Below are positions 18,076-25,529 of a DNA stretch of 64,000 bases, one piece after another. The stretch's first letter is position 1; each line of letters begins with the position of its first letter. Under the pieces are notes generated by a model. It was not told where the DNA came from, made no database searches, and worked only from the letters and a program-made list of their open reading frames with translations. Origin of the DNA: Ectothiorhodospiraceae bacterium. Its GTDB lineage: Bacteria > Pseudomonadota > Gammaproteobacteria > HK1. The position numbers and the translations under genes are program-made. Where the stretch lies: NCBI GenBank assembly GCA_024234875.1, contig JACKNM010000013.1, forward strand, positions 111,950 to 175,949, in the 5' to 3' direction.

Positions 18076-18527
18076 CGAGTCCTCCGTCGTCGCCGGGAAG
18101 TGGTTCCGACATCGCACTCCCGCGCGCGACCGGCCATCCCCGTCCCTTCTTGTTGCATTGAGCCCCTTGTCCTCGCCGCGGCGCCGACCTCTCTCGGCCC
18201 GCCCACTCGGGGCGGCCCGACGCCGGGCGAAGCGCACAGTGTACAGGAGCACGGCGACTCGGGTCCGTGCACGGTTCGCACCACGCCCGGGCGGCACCGG
18301 CCGCGCCGGGCGCGGGATCCCGGGGTGCACCCGAGCCCGGCGCAAGGCCCCGGGGGGCCGACGACCCGAGCGGGTGCTGCCCGGCGGCCCCGGGCAGGGC
18401 GGCGCCGGCCATCGCAATAGTTGATGACCGCGCGGGTGCGCGCCATCATGGCGCGTTGCCGCAACCAGGGCAGGTGCGGCCGGTCCCGTCGACCCGTGGC
18501 GAGGGCCGCTCGACCTGGGGGATCGCC
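18076..18527. other. Divergent intergenic region between hup and TPR gene
   Basis: This 452-bp region separates two divergently transcribed genes and must hold both promoters. I see no convincing protein-coding frame in it. Reading towards hup, a TACACT at about 18240 could be a -10 box, but no good -35 pairs with it. No RNA gene or strong hairpin was recognised. Confidence 0.45.
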
Positions 18528-18980
18528 ATGGAGTCCATCTCGGTACAGCTCACGCAGCTCGGGGAGCGCCTGGAAGCGCTGACCGCGGGGATCTACGTGC
18601 TCGCCGGGCTGGTGTTCCTCGGCCTGGTGCTGCTCGCCGTCACCCTGGTCCAGGTCTCCAAGCGTCGCGAGCGTGGCGAGGCCTCGGAGGAGAGCCAGGA
18701 CTTCAGCACCGACCGCGCCAACGAGCTGTTCGAGCGCGACCAGATCGACGAGCTCATCCGTTACACGGAGGGCGTGCTGTCGCACGCACCGAACAACCTC
18801 CAGGCCCGCTACTTCCTCGGTCTCGCCTACTACCGCAATCGCGACTACCGCTCCGCGTTACGCGAGTTCAATGCGGTGATCGCGCTGAATCCGGCGTGGC
18901 GCGACGATCCCATCGGCCCGTTCCTGCACGAGATCGAGGAGCACGGGCTGGCGGCGGAGCCACCCGCGCGCAAGCACTGA
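18528..18980 (+). CDS. Membrane-anchored TPR-repeat protein
   Basis: A 150-residue protein with one hydrophobic helix (about residues 21-43, GIYVLAGLVFLGLVLLAVTLV) and a soluble C-terminal domain of about two TPR-like helix pairs: DELIRYTEGVLSHAPNNLQARYFLGLAYYRNRDYRSALREFNAVIALNPAW. TPRs mediate protein-protein contacts; the partner is unknown. ATG 18528 is chosen because everything before it in the frame is low-complexity without a start context. It stands alone between hup and the D-threonine-aldolase-like gene. Confidence 0.8.
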   Translation: MESISVQLTQLGERLEALTAGIYVLAGLVFLGLVLLAVTLVQVSKRRERGEASEESQDFSTDRANELFERDQIDELIRYTEGVLSHAPNNLQARYFLGLAYYRNRDYRSALREFNAVIALNPAWRDDPIGPFLHEIEEHGLAAEPPARKH

Positions 18981-19087
18981 GACCCGAGGGCCGGCACCTC
19001 CGCGGTCGGCGCCCACCCCCTCCGACACCGACCGTTAGCCACGGCGACGGGCACGCGCTCGCGCGCGAGCCAGTCCGCTGGGGTGGC

Positions 19088-20203
19088 TCAGATGGTCAGC
19101 CAGCGGTCGCGGGCCTCGACCGGCCAACGCTCGACCAGCCGACCGTGCTCGACCACGAAGGCTTCCTTGTGCAGCGCCGACGTCGGGCACGCGTGCACCG
19201 GCACCGCGAGCAGCGCGTCACCCGGACGGAGTCGACGCGCGGCCTCGGTCTCGAGCACCAGGTGCTCCTCGTTCTGCAGCACCTCGCGGGCGTCGGGGAG
19301 CTCGGGGAACGCGAGCCGGGCACCGGCCGGCGGGTCCGAGGCGCAGGCCTTGTAGCCGAGGTCGACGGTCACCCGCCCCTCGCCCGGCAGGCTGATGACG
19401 CGAGTGAGGATCAGCGCGGCCGGCAGGAAGTCGAGATCGGGGAACATCTCGGCATAACCCGCATCGTGCAGGACGCAGGTGCCCGGGCTCAGCTCGATCG
19501 ACGGGTCGTCCACCCGCGCCCAGATCGGGAACGAGCCGGTGCCACCGGCCACGATGCGCGGCACCGGCAGACCACGCGCCACCAGCCCGTCGCGCAAGCC
19601 CCGCGCACTCGACCATACCGCGTCGACCGCTCGCGCGCGCTCGGCCGGATCGGCCTGATGATTCTGACCGTCGTAGACGTGGAGGCCGCCCGGCTCGACG
19701 CCGTCGGTCTCGGCGATCGACGCATACAGCGCGACCGCGGCATCACCGGCGGGGATCCCGGTGCGGTGCTGGCCGGTGTCGACGTCGAGCAGGACCTCGA
19801 TCGAGGTGCCAGCGGCATGCATCGCAGCGCCGAGCTCCGCCACCGGACGCGGGTGATCGCCGGTCACCGCGAGACGGACGTCGGGAAATCGCTCGCGAAA
19901 ACGCACCGCGCGAGCGATGTTCGGACCGACCAGGTTGTAGGCGAGGACGATGTCCACGACGCCCGCGCCGGCGAGCATCTCGGCCTCGGCGAAGGTCGCG
20001 CACTTGTGCTTCGTGATCCCCATCGCGAGCTCGATGCGCGTGATCGCCGACATCTTGTGGGTCTTGCAGTGCGGGCGCAGGCGCGTGGGATTGCCGGCGA
20101 TGCGCAGCATCCGCCGCAAGTTCTCGACCACGTGCTCGCGCACGATGACCAGACCGGGTGACACGATGTCCGAGCTGTCCTCGAGGCGATAGCGCAATTC
20201 CAT
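19088..20203 (-). CDS. D-threonine aldolase/D-serine dehydratase-like PLP enzyme
   Basis: A 371-residue fold-III (alanine racemase-like) PLP enzyme. The PLP lysine lies in LRPHCKTHKMSAI near residue 47-50, and a C-terminal DSD1-type domain ends in VPVHACPTSALHKEAF, whose histidine and cysteine bind the metal in this family. Members cleave D-threonine or D-3-hydroxyaspartate to glycine plus an aldehyde or glyoxylate, or dehydrate D-serine; the sequence alone does not choose. The gene is alone on its strand, with the sulfatase gene diverging about 190 bp away. A glycine- or glyoxylate-forming enzyme fits the aminotransferase and glycerate kinase in the window. Confidence 0.85.
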   Translation of the reverse strand: MELRYRLEDSSDIVSPGLVIVREHVVENLRRMLRIAGNPTRLRPHCKTHKMSAITRIELAMGITKHKCATFAEAEMLAGAGVVDIVLAYNLVGPNIARAVRFRERFPDVRLAVTGDHPRPVAELGAAMHAAGTSIEVLLDVDTGQHRTGIPAGDAAVALYASIAETDGVEPGGLHVYDGQNHQADPAERARAVDAVWSSARGLRDGLVARGLPVPRIVAGGTGSFPIWARVDDPSIELSPGTCVLHDAGYAEMFPDLDFLPAALILTRVISLPGEGRVTVDLGYKACASDPPAGARLAFPELPDAREVLQNEEHLVLETEAARRLRPGDALLAVPVHACPTSALHKEAFVVEHGRLVERWPVEARDRWLTI

Positions 20204-20396
20204 ACCGGCTCCACTCGACGTCGAGAAGGCGGCTGACGTTGACCCTCCCGAACCCGTCTGTCAATCTCGCTCGACGTCCCTCGCGCCATCTCGCGCGGCG
20301 ACTGGTAACGACCCGTCGTGACGTCCCGCCTGGCCCTGCGCAACGCGCCATCGCGCGCGCGTCGTGGCCGGCCCACGACCCATCGAGCGAGGCACA

Positions 20397-21851
20397 ATGG
20401 AGCCGAAGAACCTCCTGTTCATCTTTTCCGACGAGCACACCCGGGAGATCACCGGCTGCTACGGGAACTCGATCGTCAAGACGCCGAACATCGACGCGCT
20501 CGCCGCCCGCGGCACCACGTTCGACAACGCCTACACCAACTGCCCGATCTGTGTGCCGGCGCGCGCGAGCCTCGCGACCGGACGCTACGTGAGCGAGATC
20601 GGCTACTGGGACAACGCGCACCCCTACGAGGGTCGCGTGCCCGGCTGGGGTCATCGTCTGATCGACGCCGGGCACGAGGTGGTGGCGATCGGGAAGCTGC
20701 ACTATCGCAGCGCGGAGGACCGCACCGGCTGGTCGCGCGAGATCGACACCTTGCACGTGGTCGACGGCCTCGGTGATCTCCTCGGCTGCTACCGTCACGA
20801 GATCACCGAGCGCGGCGCGGTGAAGAAGCTCGCAGCCGATGCCGGCCCTGGCGACTCGACCTACATCGGCTACGACACACGCATCGCCGACCAGGCCTGC
20901 GAATGGCTCGCGGCGGAGGCCCCGAAGCGCCGCGATCGCCCCTGGGTGCTGTTCCTCGGCTTCGTGCTGCCGCACTTCCCGCTGATCGCGCCGCCGGAGT
21001 ACTACGCGATGTACCCCAACGACGCGCTGCCGTGGCCGCGGCTCTACGATCAGGCGGACCGCCCGACGCACCCGGTGCTCGAGCAGCTCCGCATCGCGAT
21101 GAACTACGACAAGTACTTCACCCCCGAGAAGGTGCGAATCGCGCGCTCGGCGTACTTCGGCATGGTCTCCTACCTCGACCACAACATCGGCCGTGTGCTG
21201 CGCGCGCTCGAGGCATCCGGTCTCGCCGACGATACTCGGGTGCTGTACACCACCGACCACGGGGACAACATCGGTCACCGCGGACTGTGGGGGAAGTCGG
21301 TCATGTACGAGGAGTCGACCGCGCTGCCGATGGTGCTCGCCGGAGCGGATGTGCCGGCCGGCCAACGCGTGAGCGCCCCGACGTCCCTGGTCGACGTCTA
21401 CCAGACGGTGCTCGATGCGACCGGCGTCGCGCTGACCGACGAGGAGCGCGAGGGCATGCCCGGCCACTCCCTGCTCGCGATGGCCAACGGTGATCGACCC
21501 GAGCGAACGGTGCTCTCCGAGTACCACGCCGCGGGCTCGTGCACCGGCTTCTTCATGATCCGGCACGGCCGTTACAAGTACGTGCACTACGTCGGCCACG
21601 CGCCGCAGCTCTTCGATCTCGAGGCCGATCCGCAAGAGACGCGCGATCTGGCCGCCGACCCCGCGATGGGTCGGGTGCTCGACACCTGCGAGGCGAAGCT
21701 GCGCGCCCTGGTCGACCCCGAGGCGGTCAACGCCCGCGCCTTCCGCGATCAGGACGCGCGGATTGCGGCGCACGGTGGCCTCGAGGCGGTGCGCGCACGC
21801 GGCGACTTCGGGTACACCCCGGCTCCCGGCCAGACGCCGCTCTACGACTGA
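20397..21851 (+). CDS. Type I sulfatase A (formylglycine sulfatase)
   Basis: A 484-residue cytoplasmic sulfatase (no signal peptide). The modification motif C-x-P-x-R is CVPAR with Cys52, to be oxidised to formylglycine. Other active-site positions visible: Asp12 (FSDEH), Lys100 and His102 (GKLHYRS), Asp287-His288 (TTDHGDN) and the lysine in LWGKSVMYEES. The enzyme hydrolyses an organic sulfate ester; the substrate is not evident. ATG 20397 (MEPKNLLFIF) makes it exactly as long as paralogues C (38024-39478) and D (45476-46930), and all three have Cys52. The C-terminus GYTPAPGQTPLYD is a shared signature. No formylglycine-generating enzyme is in the window. Confidence 0.92.
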   Translation: MEPKNLLFIFSDEHTREITGCYGNSIVKTPNIDALAARGTTFDNAYTNCPICVPARASLATGRYVSEIGYWDNAHPYEGRVPGWGHRLIDAGHEVVAIGKLHYRSAEDRTGWSREIDTLHVVDGLGDLLGCYRHEITERGAVKKLAADAGPGDSTYIGYDTRIADQACEWLAAEAPKRRDRPWVLFLGFVLPHFPLIAPPEYYAMYPNDALPWPRLYDQADRPTHPVLEQLRIAMNYDKYFTPEKVRIARSAYFGMVSYLDHNIGRVLRALEASGLADDTRVLYTTDHGDNIGHRGLWGKSVMYEESTALPMVLAGADVPAGQRVSAPTSLVDVYQTVLDATGVALTDEEREGMPGHSLLAMANGDRPERTVLSEYHAAGSCTGFFMIRHGRYKYVHYVGHAPQLFDLEADPQETRDLAADPAMGRVLDTCEAKLRALVDPEAVNARAFRDQDARIAAHGGLEAVRARGDFGYTPAPGQTPLYD

Positions 21852-21867
21852 GCGCCGGAATGGGCAG

Positions 21868-21900
21868 GGACTGGCTCCGCCGCAGGCGGTGCCAGTCCCC
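21868..21900. repeat. Hairpin repeat element, copy 2 (REP-like, terminator position)
   Basis: GGGACTGGC (21868-21876) and GCCAGTCCC (21892-21900) are exact reverse complements, with CCGCC and GGCGG pairing inside them around a GCA loop. The core is shared with 12020-12041. As in copy 1, it sits between the stops of convergent genes (sulfatase A and the bicupin). Confidence 0.8.
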
Positions 21901-21943
21901 GGTGCGGGTGGGCGTCCCGCTCGGCCGTCGACCTCGCCGGCTC

Positions 21944-22879
21944 TCAGTCGAAGCTGAACCCGGGCGTGCGCGTGTAGTAGTGCAGCGCCTCGTCCTGGAA
22001 GATGAGGCAGCGCATGCGGTCGGCGCCGCGATTGTGGTGCGAGTGCAACGACGCCGCCGGTGTGATCTGCACCGCGCCCGGTGACCAGTCGATGCGCGTA
22101 CCGTCGACCATCGAGTAGACCCCGTCACCCTCGATGCAGAGCACCAACGCCACCCCGTTGTGGCGATGTGGGCGCTGGTCACGGCCGGCCTCGAGCGTGT
22201 TGACCGCGACGTTGACCGACGGGATGGTGTTGGTGCTCGGTGCCAGGGCAGGGCTCGAGAACAGCACCGCATGACCCGTGGTCTGCGCGGTGATCGGCCT
22301 CGCCCAGACCTTGCGCAACTCGTTCTCGATGTCCGCGCTCGGCCAGTGCGTGGTCTCGAATCGCGCCTGGTCGCGCGGCGGCGGGCGCAGCCGCTCGAAC
22401 GCGAGCAGCGGCTCGTTGGTCCCGGTCAGCAGCAGCGCGTCGGTCGACGCACGGTGCTCGGTCTCCACCCCACCGGGGAAGCAGAACAGATCCCCCTCCG
22501 ACCAGGCGACGGTGTCCGGGCCGTTGGTGCTCTCGCCGCTGCCGCGAATCACGTGGTGGATCTCGCCGGAGGCGGTGAGCGTGTGACGGAGGGACTCCCC
22601 CGCCCGCACCCGCAGATAACGCAGCAGCAGGGTCGGGGTGGTGGCCGGGTAGTCGGTCGCGAGAGCGTCCGACGTGTCGAGGACGACCGCGCCGGTCGGG
22701 GCGTCGGCCGCGAACGCGCGGTCGCGCTCGGCGAGGAACTGCCGCGCGGGAACCGCCGGCCAGCGGAAGGCGAAGTTGTTGTCGGAGCTGTGGTAGCGGG
22801 CGCGCAATGCGTGGGCGCTGGGCACCGCGGTCCGGGGATCTGCGGCCATCGGGTCTGCTCCTCGGTCGAGTGGCGCCAT
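21944..22879 (-). CDS. Bicupin (gentisate 1,2-dioxygenase-like) protein
   Basis: A 311-residue protein with two cupin barrels. The N-terminal barrel has a SGEIHHVIRGSGES motif, WSEGDLFCFPGG, and the C-terminal barrel has RPHRHNGVALVLCIEGDGVYSMVDG followed by TPAASLHSHHN; the histidines are the expected Fe(II) ligands. The arrangement resembles gentisate 1,2-dioxygenase and 1-hydroxy-2-naphthoate dioxygenase, which open aromatic rings, but only loosely. An alternative start is ATG 22849 (MAADPRTAV). It is convergent with sulfatase A and may or may not be linked to it in function. Confidence 0.75.
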   Translation of the reverse strand: MAPLDRGADPMAADPRTAVPSAHALRARYHSSDNNFAFRWPAVPARQFLAERDRAFAADAPTGAVVLDTSDALATDYPATTPTLLLRYLRVRAGESLRHTLTASGEIHHVIRGSGESTNGPDTVAWSEGDLFCFPGGVETEHRASTDALLLTGTNEPLLAFERLRPPPRDQARFETTHWPSADIENELRKVWARPITAQTTGHAVLFSSPALAPSTNTIPSVNVAVNTLEAGRDQRPHRHNGVALVLCIEGDGVYSMVDGTRIDWSPGAVQITPAASLHSHHNRGADRMRCLIFQDEALHYYTRTPGFSFD

Positions 22880-23432
22880 GGTAGGCGACTACCGCGGGGC
22901 GGCGCAGCCATCGCTCGTCGGCCCGACCGATGTCGACATGGTCACAGTCCTGAGCTGCGACCGAGCCCGCCGCGGGGCCCGATCCCGAGCCGCGGCCGCA
23001 TGGTCAGGGAAGCCGACAAAACGAACTCGATTCCTGCCGAGGTCGGCTCCGAGCATCCCGCTCGCATCGGCGATCCGGAGAATAAAGTTTCTGCAATTCA
23101 GTGAGTTAGATGCTGACCGCCACTGTGTGCGAGGCGTTCGAATCGGCCCACCTCGGGAATGTGAGGCCGCTCACAGTTCCGACCGACTCTGTTTCTTCCT
23201 GTGTCGCGCCCCGCCCGCGTCTTCGACAAATCAATCACTTACAGGACGGCCAACGGTGTAAGGATTTCCGACGGGACGCCGGCGGGGGATTGTCGACGGG
23301 CGCACGTTTTCCGGCGTAGGCAGGGCTCGGCACGGCCTTCGGGGGCCCGGTTCCGGCCACCGACACTGGCATCGATCCTGCTAAGTCGCTCCTCACCAGC
23401 GGCTCGGGCCGCGTGATTCGAGCGAACGAGGA
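22880..23432. other. Intergenic region with CRP-like site
   Basis: This 553-bp region lies between the divergent bicupin and PEP-CTERM-like genes. Around 23080-23260 it is clearly more AT-rich than the surroundings. It contains a perfect TGTGA-N6-TCACA inverted repeat (23160-23175, listed separately). No convincing coding frame or RNA gene was found. Confidence 0.5.
23160..23175. promoter_or_regulatory. CRP/Vfr-like binding site
   Basis: TGTGAGGCCGCTCACA is an exact TGTGA-N6-TCACA palindrome, the consensus of cAMP receptor protein sites in gammaproteobacteria. It is 258 bp before the PEP-CTERM-like gene start and about 280 bp before the bicupin start, inside an AT-richer patch. Binding is inferred only from the match. 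Confidence 0.5.
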
Positions 23433-24875
23433 ATGGGATCGAGCAGGACCGGCCGTCGCGCCTCGCGACGCCATCGTCGAGACCGCCTGGTCGGCCGGGT
23501 GATGGTCGGGTTGGCCCTCGGCGCACTCGGGCTGGGTGTGGTCATCGGTGCGGGCACCGTCATCGCCGAGCGCCCGGAGTGGAAGGAAGGGGGCACCCGC
23601 GAGGGCGCGACGGTCCACATTCGCGCCGTCCCGGAGGCGGGCCCGGAGCGATCCATCGGGCCGACCAGGGCCGTCGGGCCAGCCACGCGCAACCCGACCG
23701 AGGCGCGGGCGCTCGACGCGCCGGCGCCGAACGTCATTCCGACCCGCTCGGCATCGAGCCGCCACACCGGAGCCGACGATCGCGCGCCGGTGGTCTCGAA
23801 TCGGCTGCCTTCCGTGCCTCCCGTCGCTCTCGTCCAGCCCCTGGGTGGGGAGGCAGCGACCCCGTTCGCCGCCGGCGCCGGCGCGTGGCCCACTGGCGTC
23901 GCGGCTCCCTCGAGCACGGCGGCCATCGCCTCCGGGGCGTCCCACACACTTGCGCCGGTCACGGCGCCGTCGCACGCTCCCACGACCCCGCGCGGCTCGA
24001 GCGGCCGGGCGTCGGGGGGCACGGCGGGTCGCGTCGCCGGGCAGCCGGCCGCCTCCGACGCGGGGAAGCCCCCGGTCCCCGCGGCACCGGTGACGCCGTC
24101 GCGCCCGAGCGGCTCGCCGATTCCGCAGCGCAACCGGTTTGCCGACGCCACCACGCCGGTGGAGTCGACCACCCCGGCGTCGGCCCGTCCCCGCGTCCCG
24201 CGCATGGCCTCGAGCGCGACGTCCGGCCCTGTGCCGGACGCGTCCGGCGGCGCTCCGCGGGTGGTGAGCGGCGAGGTGCTCGAGGGCACCGACACCATCG
24301 AGGGCTCGGTCGTGGTGCTGGCCGACGGCACCATCGCGCCCGGCCACTCGCCGGGAATCTTGCCGATCCTGGGCGACCTGACGGTCGTCGGCGGTCTGTT
24401 CGAGATCGAGGTCGCGGGTACCGCGCTCGGCTATTTCGACCAGATCCACGTCACCGGTGAGGTGTACCTGGAGGACGCGTTCTTCGACTTCTCGTTCATC
24501 GACGGCTTCGTTCCGATCGTCGGTGACGCGTTCGCATTCCTGCTCGCCGACGGCGGCATCCGCGAGCTGTCGCTCGCCGGGGTCACCGTCAGCGGCCTGC
24601 CCGACTGGCTCGGCTTCAGTCTCGAGGAGATGCTCGACGAGGACACCCAGCGCATCCTCGGCATGCAGCTCGTGGTGACCGACACCTTCAGTCCGCGCGA
24701 GATCTACGCGCCGGCCACTGCGATGTGGTCGATCCCGTTCGCACACGCTCCGGGTCCCGCGGCCTGGTCCGCGCCACAGTCGCCGTCGCCGACGGCCGAG
24801 GTGCCGGCCCCGCTCACCGCGGTGCTGCTCGCGACCGCCATCGTCGCGATGCCGCGACGCCGCCGTCGCGGCTGA
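23433..24875 (+). CDS. PEP-CTERM-like surface protein
   Basis: A 480-residue predicted exported protein. The N-terminus has a basic stretch (MGSSRTGRRASRRHRRDR) then a hydrophobic segment (about 20-42), acting as signal or anchor. Residues 45-270 are low-complexity Ala/Pro/Ser/Thr. The folded part (about 275-410) begins GEVLEGTDTIEGSVVVLADG and has TIAPGHSPGILPILGDLTVVGGLFEIEVAG, a strand-turn pattern seen in many PEP-CTERM and autotransporter-like surface proteins. The C-terminus is a sorting-signal-like unit: VPAPL, a hydrophobic helix (TAVLLATAIVAM) and PRRRRRG. That matches a PEP-CTERM tail, recognised by an exosortase, except for Ala in place of Glu. No exosortase is in the window. Confidence 0.65.
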   Translation: MGSSRTGRRASRRHRRDRLVGRVMVGLALGALGLGVVIGAGTVIAERPEWKEGGTREGATVHIRAVPEAGPERSIGPTRAVGPATRNPTEARALDAPAPNVIPTRSASSRHTGADDRAPVVSNRLPSVPPVALVQPLGGEAATPFAAGAGAWPTGVAAPSSTAAIASGASHTLAPVTAPSHAPTTPRGSSGRASGGTAGRVAGQPAASDAGKPPVPAAPVTPSRPSGSPIPQRNRFADATTPVESTTPASARPRVPRMASSATSGPVPDASGGAPRVVSGEVLEGTDTIEGSVVVLADGTIAPGHSPGILPILGDLTVVGGLFEIEVAGTALGYFDQIHVTGEVYLEDAFFDFSFIDGFVPIVGDAFAFLLADGGIRELSLAGVTVSGLPDWLGFSLEEMLDEDTQRILGMQLVVTDTFSPREIYAPATAMWSIPFAHAPGPAAWSAPQSPSPTAEVPAPLTAVLLATAIVAMPRRRRRG

Positions 24876-24944
24876 GTCGGAGCGGGCCCGAGCGACACGG
24901 GGCGGACGCTTCGCGGCGCGGCCGACCTCGTCTATCCTCGCGCG

Positions 24945-25442
24945 ATGCCCGCGCCGTTGCTGCGATTCGCGACCATCGAGGATGCGCCCGTCGTCGCGCG
25001 ACTGCTGCGCGAGATGGACGGGCACTACCACCCGGATGGGCCGTTGCGCACGCCCGAGGCGTACCTCTCGACGGTCCGCTCGGTGATCGACTCCGACGAG
25101 GGCACGCGTTTCGCGCTGTGCTTTCTCGATCCGGACGAGGCGTCGAGCGCCGCGGGCATCGCCTGCGTCGGTGTGCTCCGCCCGGGACAGGCCCTGCAGG
25201 GCCTCGTGTTCGTGAAGGATCTCTTCGTTCGGGACGGCACCCGCGACCGCGGCGTGGGCGCCGCGCTGATGCGCTTCCTCGCGCGTTTCGCGGTCGAGTC
25301 GGGCATCGGGCGGATCGATCTGACGACCGATGCGGAGAACCTCGGCGCCCGACGCCTGTACGAGCGCCTCGGGGCAGTGGTCAGACCGAAGGTCTGCTAC
25401 AGCTTCCCGACCGAGGTGCTGCGGCACCTGGCCGAGGAGTGA
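24945..25442 (+). CDS. GNAT family N-acetyltransferase
   Basis: A 165-residue acetyltransferase of the GNAT fold. The acetyl-CoA binding motif A is LFVRDGTRDRGVGAALMRFLARFA (R-x-x-G-x-G/A), followed by RIDLTTDAENLGARRLYERLGAV, the typical motif B. Substrate unknown. It starts about 70 bp after the PEP-CTERM-like gene and is convergent with the ThDP enzyme, with a hairpin between. Confidence 0.88.
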   Translation: MPAPLLRFATIEDAPVVARLLREMDGHYHPDGPLRTPEAYLSTVRSVIDSDEGTRFALCFLDPDEASSAAGIACVGVLRPGQALQGLVFVKDLFVRDGTRDRGVGAALMRFLARFAVESGIGRIDLTTDAENLGARRLYERLGAVVRPKVCYSFPTEVLRHLAEE

Positions 25443-25459
25443 GCCGGCCAGCCTGATGG

Positions 25460-25529
25460 CGGGTTCGGCGAGGTGCGTCGGAAACGCGCCGGTTGCGCGT
25501 CTCCGACGCCGTGCTAACCGCCGAACCCG
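25460..25529. terminator. Long hairpin between convergent genes
   Basis: GCGTCGGAAACGCGC (25475-25489) pairs with GCGCGTCTCCGACGC (25495-25509) with one mismatch around a 5-nt loop. An outer arm CGGGTTCGGCG (25460-25470) pairs exactly with CGCCGAACCCG (25519-25529), which is already inside the 3' end of the minus-strand gene. There is no T-run; a bidirectional terminator is the likely role. Confidence 0.6.

Noticed and set aside
23125..23150. A TTCGAATC sequence resembling a tRNA T-loop
   Set aside because: No cloverleaf arms can be formed around it.
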